Below are positions 28,382-37,095 of a stretch of 51,165 nt of DNA, piece after piece. Every line of letters begins with the position of its first letter. Within the stretch, counting starts at the first letter, position 1. The notes beneath the pieces were generated by a model that saw only the letters and a list, made by a program, of their open reading frames with translations, did not search any database and was not told the origin of the DNA. Source of the DNA: Halopseudomonas pachastrellae. GTDB lineage: Bacteria > Pseudomonadota > Gammaproteobacteria > Pseudomonadales > Pseudomonadaceae. The position numbers were made by a program, and so were the translations under genes. Location of the stretch: assembly GCF_900114765.1 (NCBI RefSeq), contig NZ_FOUD01000017.1:1-51165 (forward strand), read 5' to 3'.

Positions 28382-29209
28382 GTGACTTTGGCGAATCAGG
28401 ACTTTCAGCTGTTTCGGGACTTTCTGGAAAAGGCCTGCGGCATTGTGCTGGGCGACAACAAGCAGTATCTGGTCTCCAGCCGCTTGAACCGCCTGCTGGA
28501 ACAGGAAGGCATTGCCAGCCTCGGCGAATTGGTCAAGCGTATTCAGGCGCAGCCGCGTGGCGGGTTGCGTGAGTCGGTTATCGATGCGATGACCACCAAC
28601 GAAACCCTGTGGTTTCGTGATGTGTACCCTTTTGAAGTGCTCAAGACGCGGCTCATTCCCGAGTTCATCAAGCAATCGCCGGGGCAGCGCCTGCGCATCT
28701 GGTCGGCGGCCTGCTCCTCGGGGCAGGAGCCTTACTCCCTGAGTATGGCGATTGACGAGTTTGAGCGCTCTAACCTGGGTCAGCTGCGCGGCGGCGCGCA
28801 GATTGTTGCGACCGACCTGTCTGGCGGCATACTCAATGCTGCCAAGAGCGCTGAGTACGACAGCCTGTCGGTGGCGCGAGGCCTCTCGCCTGAGCGGTTG
28901 AATCGTTATTTTGACCAGAACGGCCCTGGCCGCTGGACCGTCAAAACGCCGATTCGTAACCGGGTTGAGTTTCGTGCCATGAATCTGCTGGACAGCTACT
29001 CCATGCTCGGCAAGTTCGACTTTGTGTTTTGCCGCAACGTGCTGATCTACTTTTCGGCAGACGTGAAGAAGGACATCCTGCGCCGTATTCACGCCACGCT
29101 TAAACCCGGCGGTTATTTGATGCTGGGCGCCTCCGAGGCCCTGAACGGCCTGCCCGAGCTGTACCAGATGGTGCAGTGCAGCCCGGGGATCGTCTACAAG
29201 GCGCGTTGA
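28382..29209 (+). CDS. cheR: Chemotaxis methyltransferase CheR
   Basis: A 275-residue S-adenosylmethionine-dependent methyltransferase that methylates receptor glutamates. It has an N-terminal all-helical CheR domain and a Rossmann methyltransferase domain with WSAACSSGQEPYSL (SAM motif), TDLSGGIL and FCRNVLIYF. The start is GTG (28382), 34 bases after cheV. A hairpin overlaps the stop codon. Confidence 0.95.
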   Translation: MTLANQDFQLFRDFLEKACGIVLGDNKQYLVSSRLNRLLEQEGIASLGELVKRIQAQPRGGLRESVIDAMTTNETLWFRDVYPFEVLKTRLIPEFIKQSPGQRLRIWSAACSSGQEPYSLSMAIDEFERSNLGQLRGGAQIVATDLSGGILNAAKSAEYDSLSVARGLSPERLNRYFDQNGPGRWTVKTPIRNRVEFRAMNLLDSYSMLGKFDFVFCRNVLIYFSADVKKDILRRIHATLKPGGYLMLGASEALNGLPELYQMVQCSPGIVYKAR

Positions 29210-29221
29210 TTCGCGCCTTGT
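29196..29221 (+). terminator. Hairpin at the end of cheR
   Basis: A ten-base-pair stem (ACAAGGCGCG / CGCGCCTTGT) with a TTGATT loop spans the cheR stop codon. A T-run occurs only about 20 bases later, so efficiency is uncertain. Confidence 0.55.
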
Positions 29222-29253
29222 GGTATCTGCTTTGCCTTACTTTTTTCCCCTCT

Positions 29254-29319
29254 TTGCCGCTTGCCGATTCTGTTGCCGGCCTGCCGGTGCTATTGCCGTT
29301 TGCCGGTAAGCCTTTGCCG
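29254..29319 (+). repeat. TTGCCG-rich repeat cluster
   Basis: Six TTGCCG and one CTGCCG occur in 66 bases (at 29254, 29261, 29273, 29281, 29293, 29300 and 29314) between cheR and the flgB promoter. Spacing is irregular (7 to 14 bases). Confidence 0.75.
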
Positions 29320-29371
29320 CTTTTCTGACGCGCTTATTCCTATCTCATTGAAAAATAGATGATTTTATATT

Positions 29372-29387
29372 TGGCACGTTGATTGCT
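29372..29387 (+). promoter_or_regulatory. Sigma-54 promoter of flgBCDE
   Basis: TGGCAC-GTTGA-TTGC: the GG and GC doublets are ten bases apart as required for RpoN. It lies about 55 bases upstream of flgB. In pseudomonads this operon is activated by RpoN with FleQ/FleR. Confidence 0.9.
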
Positions 29388-29441
29388 TTGTCATGCTCAG
29401 TGACAGCTTTTGGTCAGTTGGCCGAAACGAGGATGGGTGCG

Positions 29442-29849
29442 ATGAGTATCAACTTTGACAATGCGTTGGGCATACACGAGCAGGCGCTGCGTTTTCGCGG
29501 TCAGCGGGCAGAAGTGCTGGCCAACAACATTGCCAACGCCGAAACCCCGAATTACAAGGCGCGAGACCTGGACTTTGCCGCCGCGCTGGCAGCGCAGCAG
29601 GGCGAGGGTGAAAGCGGCTCGCTGCCGATGGCGCGTACCGATGCGCAGCACATCGCCATCGATGGCTTGATTGATCAGGTTGCAGGGCTGCGTTATCGCA
29701 ACGCGCTGCAGCCGGCGGTTGACGGCAATACGGTGGATTCGGAGGTCGAGAAGGCCGCCTACACCCAGAACGCCATCGACTTTCAGGCCAGCTTCACCTT
29801 CCTCAACAGCAAGTTCAAAGGGCTGATGACAGCCATCAAGGGAGAGTAA
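29442..29849 (+). CDS. flgB: Flagellar rod protein FlgB
   Basis: A 135-residue proximal rod protein with the conserved N-terminal rod motif (RAEVLANNIANAETPNYKARD) and the C-terminal coiled helix. The start ATG at 29442 follows GAGG; upstream codons in the same frame cross the sigma-54 promoter and are excluded. It is the first gene of flgBCDE. Confidence 0.95.
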   Translation: MSINFDNALGIHEQALRFRGQRAEVLANNIANAETPNYKARDLDFAAALAAQQGEGESGSLPMARTDAQHIAIDGLIDQVAGLRYRNALQPAVDGNTVDSEVEKAAYTQNAIDFQASFTFLNSKFKGLMTAIKGE

Positions 29850-29851
29850 GC

Positions 29852-30292
29852 ATGTCCCTCGACAAGGTATTTGATATCGCCGGCTCCGGCATGAGTGCGC
29901 AGTCTCTGCGCCTGAACACGGTGGCCAGCAACATCGCCAACGCCGAGACCGTTTCCAGCAGCGTTGATGAGACCTACCGTGCGCGCAACCCGGTGTTTGC
30001 CACCATTTTCAACAGCCAGCAGGCCACCGGCGGCTCGCTGTTCAGTCCGGATCAACAGGCGGGTGACGGCGTATCGGTACTCGGCATTGTCGAGTCGGAT
30101 GCCACGCTGGAGCCGCGCTATGAGCCGGATCACCCGATGGCCAATGAAGAAGGCTATGTGTATTACCCGAATGTGAATGTAGTCGAGGAGATGGCCAACA
30201 TGATGTCGGCGTCGCGGTCCTACCAGACCAACGTGGAAGTCATGAATACCGCCAAAACCATGCTGCAGCGCGTTCTGACGCTGGGTCAGTGA
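29852..30292 (+). CDS. flgC: Flagellar rod protein FlgC
   Basis: A 146-residue proximal rod protein with the motif LRLNTVASNIANAETVSS at the N-terminus and the typical YVYYPNVNVVEEMANM and ASRSYQTNVEVMN at the C-terminus. It starts two bases after flgB. Confidence 0.95.
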   Translation: MSLDKVFDIAGSGMSAQSLRLNTVASNIANAETVSSSVDETYRARNPVFATIFNSQQATGGSLFSPDQQAGDGVSVLGIVESDATLEPRYEPDHPMANEEGYVYYPNVNVVEEMANMMSASRSYQTNVEVMNTAKTMLQRVLTLGQ

Positions 30293-30309
30293 GCGGAGAG
30301 AAATAGACC

Positions 30310-30990
30310 ATGAGCATTAGCAATGTTGCAACCGGTGCCAGCGCGCTGGACCAGTATCAGATCGACTCCGACCGGTTCGCGACTGGGGATGAGTTGGGCA
30401 AGGACCAGTTTCTGGAGCTGCTGGTGGCGCAAATGAATAACCAGGACCCGCTCTCGCCGCAGGAAAACGGCGAGTTTATCGCCCAGCTGGCCCAGTTCAG
30501 CACGGTCGAGGGTATTGGTAATCTGAACACCTCGATGGAGTCGCTGCTCAGTGGCTACCAGTCATCGCAGGCGTTGCAGGCATCGTCCATGGTTGGTCGC
30601 ACGGTGATTGTGCCGGCGGACCAGGCTGTGGTGGATACCGAAGCGGGGCTGGAAGGTCAGCTGGCGCTGCAGCAGAACAGCACCAATGTGTTCGTCAACA
30701 TCTATGACCAGGCCGGCAGTCTGGTGAAAACCATCAACCTGGGCAGTCAGGAAGCCGGCATGCATGACTTTACCTGGGATGGTACCGACGCCAGCGGCAA
30801 CCTCGCCGAGCCCGGTATCTACACGGTAGAGGCGATGGCATCGATTGATGGCAAGAACACCCAGATGGCGACCCTGTTGCCTGCCAACGTGGACAGTGTG
30901 TCCATTGGCGCCGGCAGCAGCGGTGAAATGCTGCTGAACGTAGCGGGGCTTGGCAGCATTAGCCTGTCCAACGTCTACGCAATCAAATAA
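30310..30990 (+). CDS. flgD: Flagellar hook cap / scaffold protein FlgD
   Basis: A 226-residue hook-assembly scaffold. Its conserved N-terminal export region includes LGKDQFLELLVAQMNNQDPLSP. The C-terminal FlgD Ig-like/tudor region contains FTWDGTDASGN. It caps the growing hook while FlgE subunits assemble. Confidence 0.95.
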   Translation: MSISNVATGASALDQYQIDSDRFATGDELGKDQFLELLVAQMNNQDPLSPQENGEFIAQLAQFSTVEGIGNLNTSMESLLSGYQSSQALQASSMVGRTVIVPADQAVVDTEAGLEGQLALQQNSTNVFVNIYDQAGSLVKTINLGSQEAGMHDFTWDGTDASGNLAEPGIYTVEAMASIDGKNTQMATLLPANVDSVSIGAGSSGEMLLNVAGLGSISLSNVYAIK

Positions 30991-31027
30991 GTGTCGTCCG
31001 ACATACTGTAGGTGAGGAGATAAAACC

Positions 31028-32425
31028 ATGGCTTTCAATATCGGCTTGAGTGGTATCCGGGCGGCAGCATCCGATCTGAATATCACCGGTAACAACATTG
31101 CCAACGCCGGCACCGTCGGCTTCAAAAGCTCGCGCGCTGAATTCGCCGACGTCTACGCCGCCTCGGTGCTGGGTTCGGGCAGTAATGCCACCGGCAGCGG
31201 TGTGGCACTGGCTGACGCGGCGCAGCTGTTCAATCAGGGCAACATCAGTTTTACCGAGAACAGCCTTGATCTGGCTATCAACGGTAACGGTTTCTTTGTG
31301 ACCAGCAATAACGGCGCAATCAGCTACACCCGTGCCGGTTACTTCGGGACCGACAGCAGCGGCAACATCGTCAACAATGCCGGTGAGCGTCTGCAGGGGT
31401 TTGCGGTCAACGCGGTGACCGGTCAGATCAACCAGGGTGTGCAGACTGACCTGCGAGTGGATACCCGCTCGGCCGATCCGAATGCCACCACCGGTGTGGT
31501 GTCCACCCTGAACCTGAATTCCACCCAGACCCGCCCGACCGTGTGGACCCAGCAATATGACGCGGCCTACGCGGCGTCTATCGCCACCGCGGCGGACCCG
31601 GCCAACCCGACGGCGGCCGAGATTGCTACTGCCGAGGCGGCCGGTCAGGCTGCGGCAGCAACAACCTTTGATCCGACCAACTCGGCGACCTACAACAGCT
31701 CTACCTCGGTCACCATTTACGACAGCCTGGGTAATTCCCATGTCATGACCAAGTACTTTGTCAAGAACGACGCCAATAGCTGGGACATGTATGTGCTGAT
31801 CGATGGCCGTGATGTGCAAAGTGGTGTCGAGGCCTCTGACCCGGCTTTCGATCCGACCACGACTACCCGTTTTGACGTGGACTTCAACAGCGTCGGCGAG
31901 CTGACCACCAATCAGCCGTTCAACCTGAGCGGCTGGGTGCCGCTGGACAGCGAAGGTCAGCCCACAGGTGCGGATTCTCCGGTCAACAACCTGACCATTA
32001 ACCTCACCGGCTCCTCGCAGTACGCCTCCAGCTTTGCGGTGACCTCGGTGAGTCAGGACGGTTTCACCACCGGTGAGCTGGCTGGTCTGGAAATTGACGA
32101 CGCAGGTCTGTTGGTCGCGCGTTACACCAACGGTCAGACCCGGGTTCAGGGTCAGGTAGTACTGGCAACCTTTGCCAACCAGCAGGGCCTGACCCCGCTG
32201 GGGAATACCGCCTGGTCGCAGTCTTACGCCTCGGGTGAGCCGGTGATCGGCGCGCCGACCACGGGCACCCTTGGCAGCATTCAGTCTGGCGCGCTGGAGG
32301 AGTCCAACGTGGATATCTCCGAGCAGCTGATCAATCTGATCGTGGCGCAGCGTAACTACCAGGCCAACGCCAAGACCATTCAGACCGAAGATGCGGTAAC
32401 CCAGGCGATCATCAACCTGCGCTAA
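31028..32425 (+). CDS. flgE: Flagellar hook protein FlgE
   Basis: A 465-residue hook subunit with conserved terminal helices (N: LSGIRAAASDLNITGNNIANA; C: SNVDISEQLINLIVAQRNYQ). The central domain is Ala/Thr-rich and carries an Ala-rich stretch (about 175-220), the variable exposed part. A strong terminator follows, so flgE ends the first rod/hook operon. Confidence 0.95.
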   Translation: MAFNIGLSGIRAAASDLNITGNNIANAGTVGFKSSRAEFADVYAASVLGSGSNATGSGVALADAAQLFNQGNISFTENSLDLAINGNGFFVTSNNGAISYTRAGYFGTDSSGNIVNNAGERLQGFAVNAVTGQINQGVQTDLRVDTRSADPNATTGVVSTLNLNSTQTRPTVWTQQYDAAYAASIATAADPANPTAAEIATAEAAGQAAAATTFDPTNSATYNSSTSVTIYDSLGNSHVMTKYFVKNDANSWDMYVLIDGRDVQSGVEASDPAFDPTTTTRFDVDFNSVGELTTNQPFNLSGWVPLDSEGQPTGADSPVNNLTINLTGSSQYASSFAVTSVSQDGFTTGELAGLEIDDAGLLVARYTNGQTRVQGQVVLATFANQQGLTPLGNTAWSQSYASGEPVIGAPTTGTLGSIQSGALEESNVDISEQLINLIVAQRNYQANAKTIQTEDAVTQAIINLR

Positions 32426-32449
32426 GCGCGCAGGCAATAACGCCAACAG

Positions 32450-32499
32450 AGCGGCAATACCGGCAAAAGGACTTGCCGGTATTGCCGCTTTTGTTTTTT
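32450..32499 (+). terminator. Strong Rho-independent terminator after flgE
   Basis: A 17-base-pair perfect stem (AGCGGCAATACCGGCAA / TTGCCGGTATTGCCGCT), a six-base loop and a TTTTGTTTTTTA tail. Confidence 0.95.
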
Positions 32500-32542
32500 A
32501 TAACCTTATGAAAATAAACAAAAAAATACTATTTTAAAGGGT

Positions 32543-32558
32543 TGGCATGATCTCTGCT
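32543..32558 (+). promoter_or_regulatory. Sigma-54 promoter of flgFGHIJKL
   Basis: TGGCAT-GATCTC-TGCT: GG and GC doublets are ten bases apart, matching RpoN spacing. It lies between the flgE terminator and flgF, about 63 bases upstream of the flgF start. Confidence 0.85.
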
Positions 32559-32620
32559 TGATACTCCGTAAGCAAGCAAAAGCGGCAAATCCTTGTCGCG
32601 CAAACGAAGCGGAGCAGGGC

Positions 32621-33358
32621 ATGGACAAATCTTTGTACATCTCCATGACGGGGGCCAGTCAGAACGCGTTGGCGCAGCGCTCGCACGCCAACAACCTGGC
32701 CAACCTGACCACTACCGGTTTTCGCCGTGACTTTGAGCAGGCGCGTTCCATGCCGGTCTTTGGTGACGGCTACGCCACCCGCGCCTACGCCATGACAGAG
32801 CGCCCCGGCACCGACCTGTCCTCCGGCACCATGATCGAGACCGGTCGTGAACTTGACGTGGCCGTGCAGGGTGAAGGCTGGATCGCGGTGCAGGCGCCGG
32901 ACGGCTCCGAAGCCTACACCCGCGCCGGTAGCCTGAATATTGACGCTTTCGGCATCTTGCGTACCAGTGGCGGTCTGCCGGTGCTGGGTAACGGCGGTCC
33001 GATTGCGATTCCGCCGGCAGAGAAGATCGAAATCGGCTCTGACGGCACCATCAGTATCCGTGCGTTGGGCGAAGGCCCGGCGGTGATGGCCGAGGTCGAC
33101 CGCATCAAGCTGGTCAACCCGCCTGCTGCGGCGCTGGAGAAGGGCGAGGATGGCCTGATGCACACCCAGGCAGGCGAGGAGCTGGCCGATGGAGCAGTGC
33201 AGGTGGCAACCGGTTTTCTGGAGGGCAGCAACGTTAATGCGGTGGAAGAAATGACCGCCATGCTGTCGCTAGCTCGCCAGTTCGAACTGCATATCAAGAT
33301 GATGCGAACCGCCGACGAGAACGCGCAGGTTACCGACCGCATTCTGCAGATGAGTTAA
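32621..33358 (+). CDS. flgF: Flagellar rod protein FlgF
   Basis: A 245-residue proximal rod protein starting MDKSLYISMTGAS, with the rod motif HANNLANLTTTGFRRDF and a C-terminal NVNAVEEMTAMLSLARQFE helix. The ATG at 32621 follows GGAG. It is the first gene after the internal sigma-54 promoter. Confidence 0.95.
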   Translation: MDKSLYISMTGASQNALAQRSHANNLANLTTTGFRRDFEQARSMPVFGDGYATRAYAMTERPGTDLSSGTMIETGRELDVAVQGEGWIAVQAPDGSEAYTRAGSLNIDAFGILRTSGGLPVLGNGGPIAIPPAEKIEIGSDGTISIRALGEGPAVMAEVDRIKLVNPPAAALEKGEDGLMHTQAGEELADGAVQVATGFLEGSNVNAVEEMTAMLSLARQFELHIKMMRTADENAQVTDRILQMS

Positions 33359-33400
33359 TGCTACTGCGCGTCAATTACTCGGCGCGCGAGGAGAAAGGTG

Positions 33401-34186
33401 ATGCTTTCAGCTCTTTGGGTCAGCAAGACAGGCCTGTCCGCCCAGGACACTATGTTGACGACCATTTCCAACAACCTGGCCAACGTCTCGACGACCGGCT
33501 TCAAGCGCGATCGTGCCGAGTTTGAAGATCTGCTGTACCAGATCAAGCGCCAGCCCGGTGGTCAGAGCACCCAGGATACCCAGCTGCCCTCGGGCCTTCA
33601 GCTGGGTACCGGGGTCCGCGTGGTCGGCACCCAGAAGATCTTCACCGAGGGTACGCTGCAGACCACCGAGCAGCCGCTCGACATGGCGGTCAACGGGCGC
33701 GGTTTCTTTCAGATTTTGATGCCCGACGGTGGAATCGGTTATACCCGCGACGGCAGCTTCCACCTGGATGCCGATGGTCAGATCGTGACCTCCAACGGTT
33801 TCCCGCTGGAGCCCGGCATTGTGCTGCCCGACGACGTGCAGACCTTCACCGTGGGTGAAGACGGCACCGTCAGCATCACCACCTTTGGCAACCCGGCCGC
33901 GCAGCAGATCGGCAATATTCAGACTGCCGACTTCATCAACCCGGCGGGTCTGCAGTCAATTGGCAACAACCTGTTCCTTGAGACCGCATCAAGCGGCGCG
34001 CCGCAGGCCGGTAACCCCGGTCAGAACGGCTTGGGTACGGTGTTGCAGAACACCCTGGAGAACTCCAACGTCAGCGTGGTGGAGGAGCTGGTCAACATGA
34101 TCACTACCCAGCGCGCCTATGAGATGAACTCCAAGGTCATTTCCACCGCAGATCAGATGCTGCAGTACATCAGTCAGAACCTCTGA
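33401..34186 (+). CDS. flgG: Flagellar distal rod protein FlgG
   Basis: A 261-residue protein, the usual FlgG length, starting MLSALWVSKTGLSAQD with the motif SNNLANVSTTGFKRDRAEFEDL. Its C-terminus carries SNVSVVEELVNMITTQRAYE. The ATG at 33401 follows GAGGAGAAAGG; a GTG one codon earlier is less likely. Confidence 0.96.
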   Translation: MLSALWVSKTGLSAQDTMLTTISNNLANVSTTGFKRDRAEFEDLLYQIKRQPGGQSTQDTQLPSGLQLGTGVRVVGTQKIFTEGTLQTTEQPLDMAVNGRGFFQILMPDGGIGYTRDGSFHLDADGQIVTSNGFPLEPGIVLPDDVQTFTVGEDGTVSITTFGNPAAQQIGNIQTADFINPAGLQSIGNNLFLETASSGAPQAGNPGQNGLGTVLQNTLENSNVSVVEELVNMITTQRAYEMNSKVISTADQMLQYISQNL

Positions 34187-34198
34187 CGGGAGCCCATC

Positions 34199-34876
34199 AT
34201 GATCCGTCTGGCTAATTTGTTGATGTTGCTGGCGCTGGCCGCCCTGACTGGCTGCATGCAGGCGCCGCCTGTGCGCGATGACCCAGCCTATGCGCCGGTG
34301 CTGCCGCGCACGCCGCTGCCGCAGGAGCTGAACAACGGCGCGATCTATCAGCCCGGCTTCGAGATGAGTCTTTACAACGACCGCAAGGCACACCGCGTCG
34401 GCGACATCATCACCATCACCCTGAGCGAAAGCACCGCTGCGCAGAAGAAGGCTGAAAACGAGATCGATAAGGACAGCTCGACCACCATCGCCAACCCCAC
34501 CATTCTGGGGAACGCGGTGGGCTTCAAGGGACTGGACCTGGGCGTCAGCATGTCGGGTCAGCGTGCCTTTGAAGGCAGCTCCGACGCCAATCAGAGCAAC
34601 AGCCTGTCTGGCTCCATCACGGTCACCGTGGCCGAGGTGCTGCCCAACGGCATTCTGGCGATTCGCGGCGAGAAGTGGATCACCCTCAACCAGGGTGACG
34701 AGCTGATCCGCATCAGTGGTCTGGTGCGCACTGACGACATCGGGCCGGACAACACTGTGCTGTCGACCCGTGTGGCCGATGCGCGCATTACCTATTCAGG
34801 CAAGGGCGCTTTTGCCGATGCCAACCAGCCCGGCTGGCTGAGTCAGTTCTTCCTCAGCCCCATGTGGCCGTTCTGA
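34199..34876 (+). CDS. flgH: Flagellar L-ring protein FlgH
   Basis: A 225-residue outer-membrane lipoprotein. The lipobox LTGC places the acylated Cys at residue 19. The L-ring core has the family stretch [18 protein letters not shown]. It forms the outer-membrane bushing of the motor. Confidence 0.95.
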   Translation: MIRLANLLMLLALAALTGCMQAPPVRDDPAYAPVLPRTPLPQELNNGAIYQPGFEMSLYNDRKAHRVGDIITITLSESTAAQKKAENEIDKDSSTTIANPTILGNAVGFKGLDLGVSMSGQRAFEGSSDANQSNSLSGSITVTVAEVLPNGILAIRGEKWITLNQGDELIRISGLVRTDDIGPDNTVLSTRVADARITYSGKGAFADANQPGWLSQFFLSPMWPF

Positions 34877-34889
34877 CAGGAGTACTGCC

Positions 34890-35990
34890 ATGCGCAGCCT
34901 GATTATCTGCCTCTGTCTTTTCCTTGCCAGTCCGCTGGCGCTGGCTGATCGTCTGAAGGACATCGCCAGCATCGCCGGGGTGCGCAGCAACCAGTTGATC
35001 GGTTACGGCCTGGTCGTGGGCCTCGATGGCTCTGGTGACCAGACCAGCCAGACCCCTTTCACCGTGCAGACTTTCGAGAATATGCTGACCCAGTTTGGCA
35101 TCACCGTGCCGGAAGGAACCCGCATTCAGATGAAGAACGTCGCTGCCGTGGCTATCCACGCGGATCTGCCGCCGTTCTCGCGTCCGGGCCAGACTATCGA
35201 CGTGACCGTGTCCTCGATTGGTAACTCCAAGAGCCTGCGCGGCGGTTCGCTGCTGATGACGCCGCTCAAGGGGATCGACGGCCAAGTCTATGCCATCGCC
35301 CAGGGCAACCTGGTGGTGGGCGGCTTTGGCGCCGAAGGTGCCGACGGCTCGCGCATCACGGTGAATATTCCGAGCGCCGGGCGTATCCCTAACGGCGCGA
35401 CCGTCGAGCGTTCGGTATCCAGCCCGTTCACCTCTGGCGATCACCTGATCTTCAACCTCAATCGGCCGGACTTTACTACGGCCAAGCGTGTGGTTGATCG
35501 CATCAATGAAACCTTTGGCCCTGGCGTTGCCCAGGCGCTAGACGGCGGCTCGGTGCGGGTCCGTGCGCCGATCGACCCCAACCAGCGGGTGGACTATCTG
35601 GCCATGGTCGAGAACCTGACCGTGGAGCAGGGCAGCGCGGCGGCCAAGGTCATTATCAACTCTCGTACCGGCACCATCGTGATTGGTCAGGATGTGCGCG
35701 TGCAGCCGGCAGCCGTTACCCATGGTGGCCTGACTGTCACCATCAGTGAAAATCCGCAGGTCAGTCAGCCGGACGGTGTGCTGTCCGGCGGCCAGACGGT
35801 TATTTCACCGAGTTCTCAGATCAATATCGAGGAAGGCGACAGCCGCATGTTTGTGTTCAATCCGGGCGTTTCGCTGGATGAAATCGTGCGTGCGGTCAAT
35901 CAGGTCGGCGCTGCGCCGGGCGACCTGATGGCCATTCTCGAAGCGCTTAAGCAGGCCGGCGCCTTGAATGCCGATCTGGTCATCATCTGA
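34890..35990 (+). CDS. flgI: Flagellar P-ring protein FlgI
   Basis: A 366-residue periplasmic protein with a signal peptide ([19 protein letters not shown], 19 residues) and the conserved start [20 protein letters not shown]. It forms the peptidoglycan ring with help from FlgA, encoded upstream in this window. Confidence 0.96.
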   Translation: MRSLIICLCLFLASPLALADRLKDIASIAGVRSNQLIGYGLVVGLDGSGDQTSQTPFTVQTFENMLTQFGITVPEGTRIQMKNVAAVAIHADLPPFSRPGQTIDVTVSSIGNSKSLRGGSLLMTPLKGIDGQVYAIAQGNLVVGGFGAEGADGSRITVNIPSAGRIPNGATVERSVSSPFTSGDHLIFNLNRPDFTTAKRVVDRINETFGPGVAQALDGGSVRVRAPIDPNQRVDYLAMVENLTVEQGSAAAKVIINSRTGTIVIGQDVRVQPAAVTHGGLTVTISENPQVSQPDGVLSGGQTVISPSSQINIEEGDSRMFVFNPGVSLDEIVRAVNQVGAAPGDLMAILEALKQAGALNADLVII

Positions 35991-36004
35991 CCGGGGAGCG
36001 AGCC

Positions 36005-37093
36005 ATGAGCATCACCACCAGCTACACCGACATCAACAGCATCAGTCAACTCAAGACTGGCAGCGACGCCAACAGCCCGGAGAACGTGCGCAAGGTGGCG
36101 CAGCAGTTTGAATCGCTGTTCGTCAACATGATGATCAAGAGCATGCGTGATGCCAACGCGGTGTTTGCCGAGGGCAACCCGCTGAATACCCCGCAGACCA
36201 AGTTTTACCAGGAAATGTACGACAACCAGATGGCGGTGCATTTGTCCGAGGGCCGCGGGCTGGGCTTGAGCGATGCGCTGATGCGTCAGCTCTCGCCCAA
36301 GGCCGAGGCCGCAAGCACCGGCGCTGATACCGGTGCCTCGGGCGCCGCTGCGTCGGGCGCCGGCGCGTCGGCAGTAGATCAGTCCGCGCTGTTGGCGCGC
36401 CGCCGTCTGCAGGTTGCCTCCGATTACAGTGCCTGGGCCGAGCGTCTGGATCGTGCCGAGGCCAGCACTGCCAGCAGTCAGAGCAATGACTGGCAGCCAC
36501 TGCGCGGTATCGAGGCCATGCGCCGCAGTGCATCGACGGTGGCGGCGGTATCCGGTGAGGCGGCTCAGCGCACTCGCTTTGCCAACAGCCAGGAGTTTGT
36601 CGAGACCATGCTGCCGATGGCCGAGAAGGCCGCGGCGCGCCTGGGTGTTGACCCGCATTATCTGGTTGCCCAGGCGGCGCTGGAAACCGGCTGGGGCAAG
36701 TCGGTCATTCGTCAGTCCGACGGCAGCTCCAGCCACAACCTGTTCGGTATCAAGGCCCATGGCGGCTGGCAGGGTGACAGCGCCAATGTGGCCACCACCG
36801 AATACCGCAACGGCGTCAGTACCCGCGAGCGGGCGGATTTTCGCAGTTACAGCTCCTGGGAGCAGAGCTTTGAGGATTATGTGAGCTTTCTGGAAAGCAA
36901 CGGCCGCTACAGCAAGGCGCTGAGCAGCACTGCGAACCCGGATACCTTCTTCCGTGAGCTGCAAAGCGCCGGTTACGCGACCGACCCGCAGTACGCGCGT
37001 AAGGTGTCGCAGATCGCCCGTCAGCTGATCGGCAGCAGCGATAGCCGTGTTGCCAGCACTGACACCACTTCAGACAACGGCGGCAGGGCCTGA
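36005..37093 (+). CDS. flgJ: Flagellar rod cap / peptidoglycan hydrolase FlgJ
   Basis: A 362-residue two-domain protein. The N-terminal rod-assembly domain (about 20-100: KVAQQFESLFVNMMIKSMR) is joined by a low-complexity Gly/Ala/Ser linker (100-130) to a C-terminal glucosaminidase-type domain (about 195-340). That domain has probable catalytic Glu227 in AALETGWGKS. It opens the cell wall for the growing rod. Confidence 0.95.
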   Translation: MSITTSYTDINSISQLKTGSDANSPENVRKVAQQFESLFVNMMIKSMRDANAVFAEGNPLNTPQTKFYQEMYDNQMAVHLSEGRGLGLSDALMRQLSPKAEAASTGADTGASGAAASGAGASAVDQSALLARRRLQVASDYSAWAERLDRAEASTASSQSNDWQPLRGIEAMRRSASTVAAVSGEAAQRTRFANSQEFVETMLPMAEKAAARLGVDPHYLVAQAALETGWGKSVIRQSDGSSSHNLFGIKAHGGWQGDSANVATTEYRNGVSTRERADFRSYSSWEQSFEDYVSFLESNGRYSKALSSTANPDTFFRELQSAGYATDPQYARKVSQIARQLIGSSDSRVASTDTTSDNGGRA

Positions 37094-37095
37094 GC

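Noticed and set aside
30983..32446. 487-codon antisense frame across flgE, and similar long antisense frames over flgJ and flgK
   Set aside because: These are shadows of high-GC coding sequence; the sense genes are certain, and the antisense products are His/Arg/Gly-rich with no family.
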